Shown here piece by piece: positions 26,659 to 35,173 of a DNA stretch of 64,000 nt. Source of the DNA: Peribacillus frigoritolerans (lineage in GTDB: Bacteria > Bacillota > Bacilli > Bacillales > DSM-1321); the NCBI RefSeq assembly GCF_040250305.1, contig NZ_CP158190.1, positions 3,318,001 to 3,382,000 of the forward strand, written 5' to 3'. The position numbers and the translations under genes are program-made. The notes under the pieces were generated by a model that made no database searches, was not told where the DNA came from, and saw nothing but the letters and a program-made list of their open reading frames with translations. How positions within the stretch are numbered: the stretch's first letter is position 1; each line of letters begins with the position of its first letter.

Positions 26659-27561
26659 TTATAATCTCTCGAAAACTCGTAAACCTGCACCAACAACGCC
26701 GTTATCTTGCTTCAATGTGCTGATGCTCATTTGCCCTAAAATATGTTGTTGTTCAGGTAATTGGTAGCTTTTTAGCTTTTCTTTCATTAACTTAAGCAGA
26801 AAAGGATTATTTACGATGACACTGCCTCCGAAAACCATTTTATGTGGATCCAATAAACAGGAAATCGAATAAAGTCCTTGAGCTAAGTTGTCAGTCACAT
26901 CTTCAATGATGCGATATTCACATGTCCCATTTGCATAGCCTGCAAAAACTTCTTTAGTGGAAATATTTTCAACTTGCAATTCCTTTTCCGCCAACTTTTC
27001 GATGGCAGGCCCAGCAGCCACTTTTTCCAATCGCTTAATTCCCTTATTGTCTGCCTTCGAAAGTACCGGTATCAACCCAAGTTCCCCGGCGAATCCTGCC
27101 CCCCTGAAAAATGAACCATTTTGAATGATGGAACAGGAGATTCCGGTACTAATAGTCACATAGACAAATGTCTCGTTCCGCTTTACCTGAGCTGCCTTCC
27201 ACTCGGCAAATGCCGCCATATAAACATCATTGTCAATACTAATTTGTTCGAGTCCGAATTGCTCCCGTAAACGGGCAGTGATGGGGAACTGTTTCCAAGG
27301 TAAATTATTTTGAAAAATAGCTACGCCATTTTCACAATCAACTTTACCTGGTACACCCACACCGATGCCCTCTATGTCATCTAGGGAATAAGATGATTTT
27401 TCAAGAACTTGTTCCACTGCTTCTAAAACTCTGGCAAACATTTTTTCCCGATCTGAAGGATCACTTTTTACATCCACGCGCTTCAGCAATTCTCCCGATT
27501 CCGTAATGATACCCGCTGCAATTTTTGTCCCTCCAATGTCAATGCCGATTGCATTTTTCAT
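26659..27561 (-). CDS. ROK family sugar kinase
   Basis: A 300-residue ROK-fold protein without an N-terminal helix-turn-helix, so a kinase rather than a repressor. The ATP-phosphate motif AIGIDIGGTKIAAGI starts at residue 4, ISIDNDVYMAA carries the catalytic aspartate, and GAGFAGELGLIP follows. The usual zinc motif CxCGxxGCxE after the EXGH-like segment is absent (sequence reads VLSKADNKGIKRLEKVAAG). It may phosphorylate free GalNAc or another hexose released inside the cell. First gene of the aga operon; its end overlaps the upstream region of agaS. Confidence 0.88.
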   Translation of the reverse strand: MKNAIGIDIGGTKIAAGIITESGELLKRVDVKSDPSDREKMFARVLEAVEQVLEKSSYSLDDIEGIGVGVPGKVDCENGVAIFQNNLPWKQFPITARLREQFGLEQISIDNDVYMAAFAEWKAAQVKRNETFVYVTISTGISCSIIQNGSFFRGAGFAGELGLIPVLSKADNKGIKRLEKVAAGPAIEKLAEKELQVENISTKEVFAGYANGTCEYRIIEDVTDNLAQGLYSISCLLDPHKMVFGGSVIVNNPFLLKLMKEKLKSYQLPEQQHILGQMSISTLKQDNGVVGAGLRVFERL

Positions 27562-27686
27562 TTTCCTGCACCTCTTATTCCTCTCCATCGTTTACTTTTT
27601 GAACAAACGATTCCGAACACTTCATAGTCTTTCCCCACTCCCAAAAATAGTCAACTAATTCAGAATTTTTATACCACCTTTATATA

Positions 27687-27707
27687 GTTGGGTTGTTGGT
27701 ACAAGTT
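27687..27707. promoter_or_regulatory. GntR-type operator candidate before the aga operon
   Basis: TGGGTTGTTGGTACAAGTT (19 bp, within 27687-27707) is repeated exactly upstream of lacI (33877-33895). It lies about 130 bp upstream of the ROK start and just downstream of a terminator, where the aga promoter should be. Confidence 0.6.
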
Positions 27708-27710
27708 TAT

Positions 27711-27750
27711 TTTAATAAAAACTCATAGCCAAAATACTATGAGCTTTTTT
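27711..27750 (-). terminator. Terminator after the ABC importer operon
   Basis: CTCATAG (27722-27728) pairs with CTATGAG (27737-27743). The minus strand then reads TTTTTATT, and the opposite side also has a T-run. Confidence 0.75.
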
Positions 27751-27834
27751 AAAACGTAAGTTCAGGATTAGAGTGTCTAAATAAGCCTGCCTTCCAAAAA
27801 CCATACTTACAATCTATACTTATTTATTTTACAC

Positions 27835-27872
27835 CATCACAACTTGTTGGGTCAACCCAACAAGTTGTGATG
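27835..27872. promoter_or_regulatory. 38-bp near-perfect palindrome
   Basis: Arms of 18 bp (27835-27852 and 27855-27872) are exact reverse complements around CA. Each arm holds ACTTGTTGGGT. The 2-nt centre is too short for an RNA loop, which suggests a protein-binding operator. The same TTGTTGGGT core occurs at 33994 and 34921. Confidence 0.7.
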
Positions 27873-27927
27873 TCCTAGAATTAATTTTAGGTTTAAGTCC
27901 CCTATTGAATCGTGTACATTTTTCTAT

Positions 27928-28761
27928 TTATTTTCCGCCTGTTACTGCAATTCCTTCAATAAATTGTTTTTGCAAGAAGATAAATAAAATCAGCATTGGC
28001 AGTATCGCTAAAAAGGAGCCTGCCATAAGTATAGGATAGTTTGTTAAATATTGACCTTGAAGCGATGACAATCCGACAGAAAGTGTCATTGCTTCAGGAG
28101 AACTATTTACGATCATTGGCCACATCAATTCATTCCAGCTCCAAAGAGTAGTGAAAATGCCCAAAGCAATCAACCCAGGTTTCGCGAGGGGAAGCATTAC
28201 TTTCCAGTAAATTTGAAAATGGTTACAGCCATCAAGTCTGGCTGCCTCTTCTAGTTCTTTTGGAAGTCCCATAAAGAATTGCCTTAACAGGAACGTACCG
28301 AATGCACTAAACAGACCTGGTACTATTACCGCCTGTAATGTATTTAACCAGCCAAGATCCACCATAATCATATATTGCGGGAGTAAAAACACTTGCCCTG
28401 GTACCATTAATACCGATAAAGCTAACATGAACAGAATGTTCCTGCCTGGAAATTCAATTCGAGCGAATGCATAGGCGGCTAACGAACACAAAAATAGCTG
28501 GCCTGCTGTCCGGACGATCGTAATTATAAAGGTATTAAACATAAATTTGAAAAAAGGCAGAAGTCCAAAAACCTCTATATAGTTCCCCCATTGGAAATCC
28601 TTAGGAATTATAACAGGCGGAACATGAATAGATTCAGCATAGGTTTTTAATGATGTTAAGATCATCCATAAAAAAGGCATGACCATTGCCACGGATCCTA
28701 TAATAAGGACGAAATGGATAAGGAATGTCTTACTTGTTACAAACTGTCTCGTTCTTTCCAA
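27928..28761 (-). CDS. Carbohydrate ABC transporter permease (MalG-like)
   Basis: A 277-residue inner-membrane protein with six predicted helices. The conserved EAA loop reads LPKELEEAARLDGCNHFQIYWKVMLPLAKPG near residues 180-210. It pairs with the upstream permease gene (14-bp gap) to form the channel of a sugar importer. TTG start behind GGAGGGAG. No ATPase gene is in this cluster, so a shared multisugar ATPase (MsmX type) is probably used, as is common in Bacillaceae. Confidence 0.93.
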   Translation of the reverse strand: MERTRQFVTSKTFLIHFVLIIGSVAMVMPFLWMILTSLKTYAESIHVPPVIIPKDFQWGNYIEVFGLLPFFKFMFNTFIITIVRTAGQLFLCSLAAYAFARIEFPGRNILFMLALSVLMVPGQVFLLPQYMIMVDLGWLNTLQAVIVPGLFSAFGTFLLRQFFMGLPKELEEAARLDGCNHFQIYWKVMLPLAKPGLIALGIFTTLWSWNELMWPMIVNSSPEAMTLSVGLSSLQGQYLTNYPILMAGSFLAILPMLILFIFLQKQFIEGIAVTGGK

Positions 28762-28775
28762 TGGTTCTCCCTCCT

Positions 28776-29732
28776 TTAGTCATAATGAACCCATTTTTTT
28801 TGTAAGACCATTTGGATTGCAGTGATAATTAGGATAACTATTAATAGTAGAACAGCGATTGCTGCTGCATATCCCTTATCGTTTAAAACGAAAGCGTGCT
28901 GATAGAATAAATAAACAACCGATTGAGTGCTTTCCAAGGCTGTACTACTTTTTCCAATCATCATGAAAATTAAATCAAACACCTGAAAAGCACCAATTAG
29001 AGAAGTGATGCTTACAAAGAAAATAACAGGAGAGAGCAGTGGCAGTGTAATTTTAAAGAACACACTGATCGGCCCTGCTCCATCCATTTCCGCCGCTTCA
29101 TAATAGGACTTTGGAATTCCTTGAAGTCCGGAAAGGAAAATGACCATATTATAACCAATTCCACTCCAGATTGCTACCACAATAATCGAATATAAGGCAA
29201 TTTTCGGATCACTTACCCACTGTGGACCCTTGATCCCAAATAAAGACAAAAGATAGTTTAGCAGTCCGTAATCAGAATTATAAAGCCATTTCCAAACCAT
29301 TGCGATGGCTGCAGGCATTGTAATTACGGGTAAGAAATATAATGTGCGATAAACGGATTTCCCTTTAATTTTCTGGTTTAGGAGTACCGCTATTATAATA
29401 GAGAAGAAAATCCCGATTGGCACAGTGATAATAATATAAATCCCAGTATTCTTAAATGATTTCAAAAGGTTAGTATCCTCAAGCATCCGCTTATAGTTAT
29501 CTAACCCCGTCCACTCATATTGACCAAATGCTCCCCATTCGGTGAAACTAAAATATAAGGTCTGAAAGATAGGCCACAGGTAAAAAATGAACAAACCGAG
29601 CATGGTAGGGGCAATCATGAGATAAGCCCAAAAGAAGTCTGAACTTTTCCTTGTCTTCGTTAAGTTGGAAACCTTAAGTTTTGCTTTCGTATTCACTTCA
29701 ACCTGTAGAGGATGTTCCTTCACTGTATTCAC
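28776..29732 (-). CDS. Carbohydrate ABC transporter permease (MalF-like)
   Basis: A 318-residue membrane protein with six helices after a cytosolic N-terminal tail of about 35 residues. The EAA motif reads IPKSYYEAAEMDGAGPISVFFKITLPLLSP near residues 210-240. It is the first of two permeases, between the binding lipoprotein (about 50 bp upstream) and the MalG-like gene. The sugar is not determined; the neighbouring GalNAc genes suggest a glycan fragment. Confidence 0.93.
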   Translation of the reverse strand: MNTVKEHPLQVEVNTKAKLKVSNLTKTRKSSDFFWAYLMIAPTMLGLFIFYLWPIFQTLYFSFTEWGAFGQYEWTGLDNYKRMLEDTNLLKSFKNTGIYIIITVPIGIFFSIIIAVLLNQKIKGKSVYRTLYFLPVITMPAAIAMVWKWLYNSDYGLLNYLLSLFGIKGPQWVSDPKIALYSIIVVAIWSGIGYNMVIFLSGLQGIPKSYYEAAEMDGAGPISVFFKITLPLLSPVIFFVSITSLIGAFQVFDLIFMMIGKSSTALESTQSVVYLFYQHAFVLNDKGYAAAIAVLLLIVILIITAIQMVLQKKWVHYD

Positions 29733-29783
29733 TCCTTTTAAGGAACGAAGAGAAGAATCATCTTCTCTTCTTCATTTTTTTTA

Positions 29784-31028
29784 CTACTTGGATAGCGCCT
29801 CATTTGCCTTTTCTGTTAACTCTCTTACAGCGTCGTCCACACTTTCTTCTTCACTCCAAGCCTTTTTAAGAACGTCCGTTTCATACTGCCAAATTTCTCC
29901 TGTCCTTATAACACTAGGCAGTGGAACAGAATAATCGACACCATCAATAAAGGCCTGAAGATTTATATTTGGAACGGCTTGTATCCAAGCATCCTGTGTA
30001 TCATTATAAGCTGGAATAACCGTCCCTGTTTTCGCAAATATATCTGCGGCTTCTTTAGATCCTAGGAACTGGACAAACTTCCATGAAGCGTCTTTATGCT
30101 TTGTGTTAGCCGCAATAACATTGGCTAGCCCATGAATGGCAACCGCGCGCTGTTTTCCTTTTGGTACTACAGCAACATTTATATCAGGATTATTCTTATA
30201 CTCTTGTACCATCCAAGGACCATCAAACATCATCGCTACTTTTCCTGAAGAGAATAATTCAGAAGCGGCTGTTTCTGTCATTTGAGCCTGTGTTGGAGAT
30301 AATCCCTCCTTAATGAAACTAATATTATAATTAAGCGCATCAATGGCCTCCGGCTGATCAAAACCTACAGACTTACCATCGTCAGAAATAATATAACCGC
30401 CATTTTGCCAGATAAAATCATAATAGCCACCTTGGTTGCCCATTAATGCAGCATAGCCCCAAATACCTTTGTCTTTATCTGTCAGTTTTTTAGCGACTTC
30501 CTTTAACTTACTCCAATCCCAAGTGTCATCTGGATATGGTACACCTGCTTCATCAAAGATTTTTTTGTTATACCATAAGCCCGTTGTATCAAAGTCTTTT
30601 GGAATACCGAATATTTCTCCTTTTACGGTATAAAGGTCAATTAAAGATTTCGGATAATTATCTAAGTCATAGTTTTCTTTTTTTGCAAGGTCAGTAAGTG
30701 GGAGGATTACCTTTCCTTCTGCATATTTCTCAACATGGGCACCATTCATCCACATAACATCTGGCAACGCCGCCCCAGTTGCAGCAGTTTCAAGTTTTTG
30801 AAAATACTGGCCATAAGGAGTCATCTCCGTTTTTACTTTAATGTCCGGATATTTTTCGTTAAATAATTTGATGACTTCATCAATGGCAGTGACTTGCTTC
30901 TTATCCCAAAATCCATAAGTAATTTCAACCTTTCCGTCCCCTGATGCAGTGTCATCATTACTACATCCAGCTAATCCTATTAATCCTAAAATTGTGGTTA
31001 AAAGCATTATTAGCCATTTTTTCATCAT
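29784..31028 (-). CDS. Sugar-binding lipoprotein of an ABC importer
   Basis: A family-1 extracellular solute-binding protein of about 414 residues. The signal ends in a lipobox, LIGLAGC, so the protein is anchored outside the membrane by its cysteine. The mature part shows ITYGFWDKKQVTAIDEVIKLFNEKYPDIKV, typical of multisugar-binding proteins. ATG 31028 (or the adjacent ATG) follows AAGAAGGTAAC. It heads the binding protein-permease-permease set, with a 270-bp gap separating it from the oxidoreductase upstream. Confidence 0.92.
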   Translation of the reverse strand: MMKKWLIMLLTTILGLIGLAGCSNDDTASGDGKVEITYGFWDKKQVTAIDEVIKLFNEKYPDIKVKTEMTPYGQYFQKLETAATGAALPDVMWMNGAHVEKYAEGKVILPLTDLAKKENYDLDNYPKSLIDLYTVKGEIFGIPKDFDTTGLWYNKKIFDEAGVPYPDDTWDWSKLKEVAKKLTDKDKGIWGYAALMGNQGGYYDFIWQNGGYIISDDGKSVGFDQPEAIDALNYNISFIKEGLSPTQAQMTETAASELFSSGKVAMMFDGPWMVQEYKNNPDINVAVVPKGKQRAVAIHGLANVIAANTKHKDASWKFVQFLGSKEAADIFAKTGTVIPAYNDTQDAWIQAVPNINLQAFIDGVDYSVPLPSVIRTGEIWQYETDVLKKAWSEEESVDDAVRELTEKANEALSK

Positions 31029-31317
31029 GTTACCTTCTTTCAAATAAAGTTTTGTAGATTTCTAACAAAATACTTCTTGAACACGAATGGTTTTGTGACA
31101 ATTTTCACCATGATAACCCTTACATTTATTTATTCCATGAAAACTTTTACTACAGCATAAATTAGAAATACGTACGAGTGCGATTTGTATTGGGCTTACC
31201 ACCTCCACAAAATAAAATAGGCTCGGAAAATAAAACCAGGATGTGAACAAATCTTCTTTGTTGAATATACACTCCAAAGAAAATGGTAGATGGTACCTTT
31301 CTCTTAATATACGGAAA

Positions 31318-32595
31318 TTACTTACCTCTTGGTTTTTCTTTTAAACTATTATAATAATCGTCAATATTAATGGATTGACCCTGTTTTAGCCTTGACTCTT
31401 CAGCAGCAAATGCCATTAGGTGACTTCTTACTGAAGCAAGTACGGAAGAAACGCTATCTTGTTTATTTCCATATTGAATTTCTCTCAAGAAAGTCCTAAT
31501 GATGCTGTTATCTCCACCACCATGTCCACCAATGGGATTGTCAAATCTTATTATCGTTTCATGCTTGGTGAGAAAATTAAAAATCGAAATACTATTTTCC
31601 TCCATATTCCCACGTATTTCTCCTTTTGTTCCCATTATTTGAACAATACGTGTTTGCTCCCTTGTGAACCCGCACATACTAAACGTCGCTGTTGCTCCAC
31701 CCTCGAATTCCATATTTACAACTTGATGATCCACCACATTATTATCTGAGCGATATACGCATTTTCCAAATGGTGTTTCATTTAATGCTTTTATTATTCC
31801 TTCATTTGTATAGTCCTCTGTAAATTTCCTTGCCCATCCTTTTCCTTCCCCTAGATAATACCTTCCAGCATGAAATGGGCATTCATGTTCAACAGGACAG
31901 CCATCTAAACATCTTTTCGGTGCTCCAATTGGTGCATTTTCTTCCTTAAAATGCATAAGCGAACCATATGAACTAATGCGTTTACACTCCTTGTCTATCA
32001 CGAAAGAAATAATATCCATATCATGACATGATTTTTGCAGAATCATCGGACTTGTTCGTTCTTTATTATTCCAATTGCCACGTACAAAGCTATGCGACAT
32101 ATGCATCACTTCTACATTTTCATTTAATTGAAGCGAAACTACCTCACCAATTTCTCCTGATGAAATGATCTTTTTAATTGTTGCCCAAAATTCTGTATAC
32201 CTCAATACATGGCATATTGTAAGATGTCGATTATACTTTTGGGCTGCTTGTTCCATCGCTATGCATTCCATTGGATCTGGGGACATAGGCTTTTCCAACA
32301 AAACATGATAACCCAGTTCCAATGCTTTCATGGTCGGTTTAAAGTGATTGCGATCAAGTGTACAAATAATAGCTACATCAGCAATTTTTCTTCCTGAATT
32401 GAATGCATCTTCCCAAGCTTCATAACTATTTTCGTTGGAAATATTATGTTCTTGTTGAAATTTAGTTCTTCTTTCTTTATTCGGCTCAGCCACACCTGTG
32501 ATCTTTAATTCATTAGGGTATTCTAAGGCATAAGGTGCATAAGCTCTTACCCCTCTGTCACCTGCCCCGATTATTATTGCTGTCATTTGTTTCAT
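31318..32595 (-). CDS. Gfo/Idh/MocA family oxidoreductase
   Basis: A 425-residue NAD(P)-dependent sugar dehydrogenase-type protein. The N-terminal Rossmann motif is IIGAGDRGVRAYAPYA. LLEKPMSPDPMECIAME holds the conserved EKP, and a cysteine-rich insertion (CLDGCPVEHECPFHAGRYY, about 230-250) is typical of a subfamily acting on glycans. It may oxidise or hydrolyse a glycoside by an NAD-assisted route. GGAGAG precedes the ATG. It lies between lacI and the ABC importer genes, with the same direction. Confidence 0.9.
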   Translation of the reverse strand: MKQMTAIIIGAGDRGVRAYAPYALEYPNELKITGVAEPNKERRTKFQQEHNISNENSYEAWEDAFNSGRKIADVAIICTLDRNHFKPTMKALELGYHVLLEKPMSPDPMECIAMEQAAQKYNRHLTICHVLRYTEFWATIKKIISSGEIGEVVSLQLNENVEVMHMSHSFVRGNWNNKERTSPMILQKSCHDMDIISFVIDKECKRISSYGSLMHFKEENAPIGAPKRCLDGCPVEHECPFHAGRYYLGEGKGWARKFTEDYTNEGIIKALNETPFGKCVYRSDNNVVDHQVVNMEFEGGATATFSMCGFTREQTRIVQIMGTKGEIRGNMEENSISIFNFLTKHETIIRFDNPIGGHGGGDNSIIRTFLREIQYGNKQDSVSSVLASVRSHLMAFAAEESRLKQGQSINIDDYYNSLKEKPRGK

Positions 32596-32643
32596 GGTTT
32601 ACTCTCCTATCTTCCATTTTTCCGATAGTTTTCCTGATTTACT

Positions 32644-32657
32644 CCAAACGTTTTCCA
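32644..32657. promoter_or_regulatory. LacI-type operator candidate
   Basis: CCAAACGTTTTCCA is an imperfect palindrome around a central CG, the usual LacI-family operator form. It lies 50 bp upstream of the Gfo/Idh/MocA gene and directly downstream of the lacI gene. Confidence 0.45.
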
Positions 32658-32680
32658 ACAAATTTCAAAAAAAGAACCGC

Positions 32681-33730
32681 TTAGGTTCGTTTTATATTAG
32701 ATGATTCCCGAAGGACTAATTCAAATGGCAATATGATTTTTATCGGAAGTTTAATCTTCCCTTCTACCATTTCCATAATAGTTTTAGCTGCAATTCTTCC
32801 CATTTCATATTTAGGGATGTCTACCGTCGAAAGCTGTGGAGACGAATATTTCCCCATTTCAATATTATCAACCCCAAAGAAAGCGATATCCTCTGGAATT
32901 CTAAGTTTATTTTCTCTGACAGCTCTCATGGCAGGGATGGCCATCAAGTCACTAGCACAAACCATTGCTGTTGGCATATGCAATGGATCACTTTTAATTA
33001 AAGTTTTCATTTTCTCATAGCTGTTTTCCATTTTCCACTGTGTATTCATTACCCATTCAGATTGGATGGCTAGCCCGGCTTCTTCCATGGCATATTGAAA
33101 ACCTTTAAAACGATGTTCAGCATACAAATTTTCAAAAGTTTCATTAGCACCTCCACCAATAAAACCTATGTCCCGGTGCCCTTGCTTAACTAAATACTGA
33201 ACCACCATTTTAATAGATTCCTCGCGATCGTAGTCTACGATTGCTATATTTTTATCTGTATAAAAAAAGTCCAATCCTACTAGAGGTATATTTTGTTGAA
33301 TATATTCAATAATGCTGTCATTAATCTTATCGATAAGAAGCAGTCCTTCAATCCCCGAATCATGTATAGTCTTAAGAAGTAGCGTCTCGTTCTCAAGTTC
33401 ATCCCTGGTAATACTAATCAAGTTGTAATCATGATCTGTTAATACATCACGAATACCTGTATAAATATTTGCAAAGTAAGGGTTAATTTCCGCCTGTTTT
33501 GGATTGGCTACCCATCCAATTTTCATTGTTCTTATCTTATTCTTTCCTTGCTTGTTTGCAACTAAATTTCGAGCATTTTGATTTGGTATATACCCTAACT
33601 CCTTAACAGCCTCCCAAATTTTCGCTTTTGTTTCCTGGTTAACATTTCGTGTCTGATCATTTTGAATTACTCTAGAAACAGTAGAAATGGAAACACCTAC
33701 ACGTTCAGCAATATCCTTTAATCTTATCAC
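32681..33730 (-). CDS. LacI family transcriptional regulator
   Basis: A 349-residue protein. The N-terminal LacI helix-turn-helix (IRLKDIAERVGVSISTVSRVIQ) and hinge helix are at residues 2-60, followed by a periplasmic-binding-protein-like effector domain containing GVDNIEMGKYSSPQLSTVDIP. GTG start behind GAGGTG. It is the first gene of the string that leads to the oxidoreductase and ABC importer, so it most likely controls them in response to the imported sugar. A 12-bp inverted repeat and a GntR-type site lie in its own upstream region. Confidence 0.93.
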   Translation of the reverse strand: MIRLKDIAERVGVSISTVSRVIQNDQTRNVNQETKAKIWEAVKELGYIPNQNARNLVANKQGKNKIRTMKIGWVANPKQAEINPYFANIYTGIRDVLTDHDYNLISITRDELENETLLLKTIHDSGIEGLLLIDKINDSIIEYIQQNIPLVGLDFFYTDKNIAIVDYDREESIKMVVQYLVKQGHRDIGFIGGGANETFENLYAEHRFKGFQYAMEEAGLAIQSEWVMNTQWKMENSYEKMKTLIKSDPLHMPTAMVCASDLMAIPAMRAVRENKLRIPEDIAFFGVDNIEMGKYSSPQLSTVDIPKYEMGRIAAKTIMEMVEGKIKLPIKIILPFELVLRESSNIKRT

Positions 33731-33767
33731 TAATAAAACACCTCTTAATTATGTACTTAAGCGCTTT

Positions 33768-33804
33768 CTTATAAAGGATAACAAATATTTTTATCCTTTA
33801 TAAG
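33768..33804. promoter_or_regulatory. Inverted repeat upstream of lacI
   Basis: CTTATAAAGGAT (33768-33779) and ATCCTTTATAAG (33793-33804) are perfect inverted repeats 13 bp apart, 38 bp upstream of the GTG start. It could be an operator or an RNA hairpin in the leader. A weak cre-like sequence overlaps the left side (about 33757-33770). Confidence 0.5.
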
Positions 33805-33876
33805 GAAAACATTTTGAATGTTTATAATGTTTTTAAGAGTAGTTTTATTTCGTTCACATTTCCGCTTAACACTTAA

Positions 33877-33895
33877 TGGGTTGTTGGTACAAGTT
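33877..33895. promoter_or_regulatory. GntR-type operator candidate upstream of lacI
   Basis: The 19 bp TGGGTTGTTGGTACAAGTT is identical to the site before the aga operon at about 27689. It suggests joint control of both operons. Confidence 0.6.
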
Positions 33896-33993
33896 GTATT
33901 AAAAAAAAGTTCCAATAAACTGTTTTGTCGACATAACCCTGTAGTTGACTGAAAATTATGACTAAATTAAATATATACCCCATCCGTTAACCT

Positions 33994-34008
33994 GTCAACC
34001 CAACAACC
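33994..34008. promoter_or_regulatory. GntR-type half-site
   Basis: GTCAACCCAACAACC shares the GTCAACCCAACAA core found at 34921 and in the palindrome at 27835. It lies between the gntR terminator and lacI. Confidence 0.5.
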
Positions 34009-34087
34009 TAAATAAATAAAAAAACTGATTCCTTTATATTGAAATGTAATTATCTCTTACATTTCATGTTAGCGGGTTTTTGGAACT

Positions 34088-34117
34088 TAAAAAACTCATA
34101 GACATAATGCTATGAGT
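34088..34117 (-). terminator. Terminator of gntR
   Basis: ACTCATAG (34094-34101) pairs with CTATGAGT (34110-34117), followed on the minus strand by TTTTT. The stem resembles that of the terminator at 27722. A separate hairpin (34041-34049 with 34057-34065) follows. Confidence 0.8.
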
Positions 34118-34127
34118 GATTCAACCT

Positions 34128-34859
34128 TCATGTTAGTTCGGTGTAAAAGCGGCAGCGATCTCCTCGTACAATGGATATACAAAACTCAACAGGCATTCCA
34201 TTAATATCATAGGCTGTCCGTTCAAGCAACAGTGCCGGAAGGCCTTCTTCCGTTTGAAGGTACTCACTTTCTTCAGCACGAATGAGGACGGGTTCAAATG
34301 CCTCTTTTGCTCTGGTTACTACGATATTAAATTGTTGTGAAAATAAATCATATAATGAAATTTCGCCAACTTTTTCAAGTTGCTCCGTATCTGAAACCAC
34401 GTTCTTCGGGATGAAAGAAGATTCCAGAATATACGGTTCATCGTCGGCACAACGAAGGCGTTTCATTTCAATGACATTCTCATCTTCTCCAAGCTGCAGC
34501 GCATCCCTGATTTTTGCCGTTGATTTAACTTCCTCTATTTTTAGAATGATATCTTTAGGGTTCATTCCTTTTTCTTTCAATACTTTGCTAAAGCTGTAAA
34601 AACCCATCAATGACTGTTGCAATTTTGGTTTTGCCACGAAGGTACCTTTTCCTTGAATTCGGTAAAGGATGCCTTCCTGTACTAGCTCCTCAATTGCTTT
34701 TTTAGCTGTGTTCCGGCTCACACCGAATTGGTCCATCAATTGATTTTCAGATGGGATTTTGTCACCATGTGTCCAATTCCCCTTTTCAATAGAACCCTTC
34801 AGCCTCTCCATCAATTGGTGATAAAGTGGAATTACACTTTCGTGCTGCAGTGGTTTCAT
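34128..34859 (-). CDS. GntR/HutC family regulator, probable Aga-module repressor
   Basis: A 243-residue regulator. The GntR winged helix-turn-helix (GDKIPSENQLMDQFGVSRNTAKKAIEELVQ) lies in the first 75 residues, followed by a UTRA effector domain (about 90-240). This is the NagR/YvoA type, which senses phosphorylated amino sugars. ATG 34859 fits the GGAAGG site better than the ATG at 34880. A GTCAACCCAACAAGTAC element sits at 34921-34937, about 60 bp upstream, suggesting self-control. Related elements precede the aga operon and lacI. Confidence 0.9.
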   Translation of the reverse strand: MKPLQHESVIPLYHQLMERLKGSIEKGNWTHGDKIPSENQLMDQFGVSRNTAKKAIEELVQEGILYRIQGKGTFVAKPKLQQSLMGFYSFSKVLKEKGMNPKDIILKIEEVKSTAKIRDALQLGEDENVIEMKRLRCADDEPYILESSFIPKNVVSDTEQLEKVGEISLYDLFSQQFNIVVTRAKEAFEPVLIRAEESEYLQTEEGLPALLLERTAYDINGMPVEFCISIVRGDRCRFYTELT

Positions 34860-34920
34860 TATAATAAGCCTACCTTCCATCCTTACTTACATTCTTTTAA
34901 CAAATTATATCACTTATAGT

Positions 34921-34937
34921 GTCAACCCAACAAGTAC
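34921..34937. promoter_or_regulatory. GntR-type operator candidate upstream of gntR
   Basis: GTCAACCCAACAAGTAC carries the same core as the palindrome at 27835-27872 and the site at 33994. Its place before gntR fits autoregulation. Confidence 0.6.
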
Positions 34938-34960
34938 AGTTAGGTTAGGAATTATTGCTA

Positions 34961-35110
34961 TATGATAAAAAAGGAGCCAACAACTTGTTGACTCTTTGTT
35001 TTAAAAAGTAGAAGCTAAATCTTTTGATGTGCTATAGCCTTTTCTTTTATCTCTTGTGCTTTATCAGGCATTGCTGCATGTTCTTCAACGAATACACCTT
35101 CAAAGGAAGG
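34961..35110 (-). pseudogene. Truncated duplicate of the azoreductase 3' end
   Basis: This 150-bp block is a near copy of 12454-12604. It includes the terminator hairpin and the last 37 or so codons of azoR (coding part 35001-35110), with a single-base deletion and several substitutions. The similarity stops abruptly at GGAAGG. It has no start and cannot make a reductase. It is a scar of a duplication or of a lost second azoR copy. Confidence 0.85.
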
Positions 35111-35173
35111 TTTCAAACTCTCATCACATTAATTAATAGGAGTAACGCATTTGCTCGCTGCAGCCCTGTCTGT

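Noticed and set aside
31062..31277. 71-codon minus-strand frame between the oxidoreductase and the sugar-binding lipoprotein
   Set aside because: Cys- and Phe-rich random composition, no ribosome site. Treated as plain intergenic sequence.
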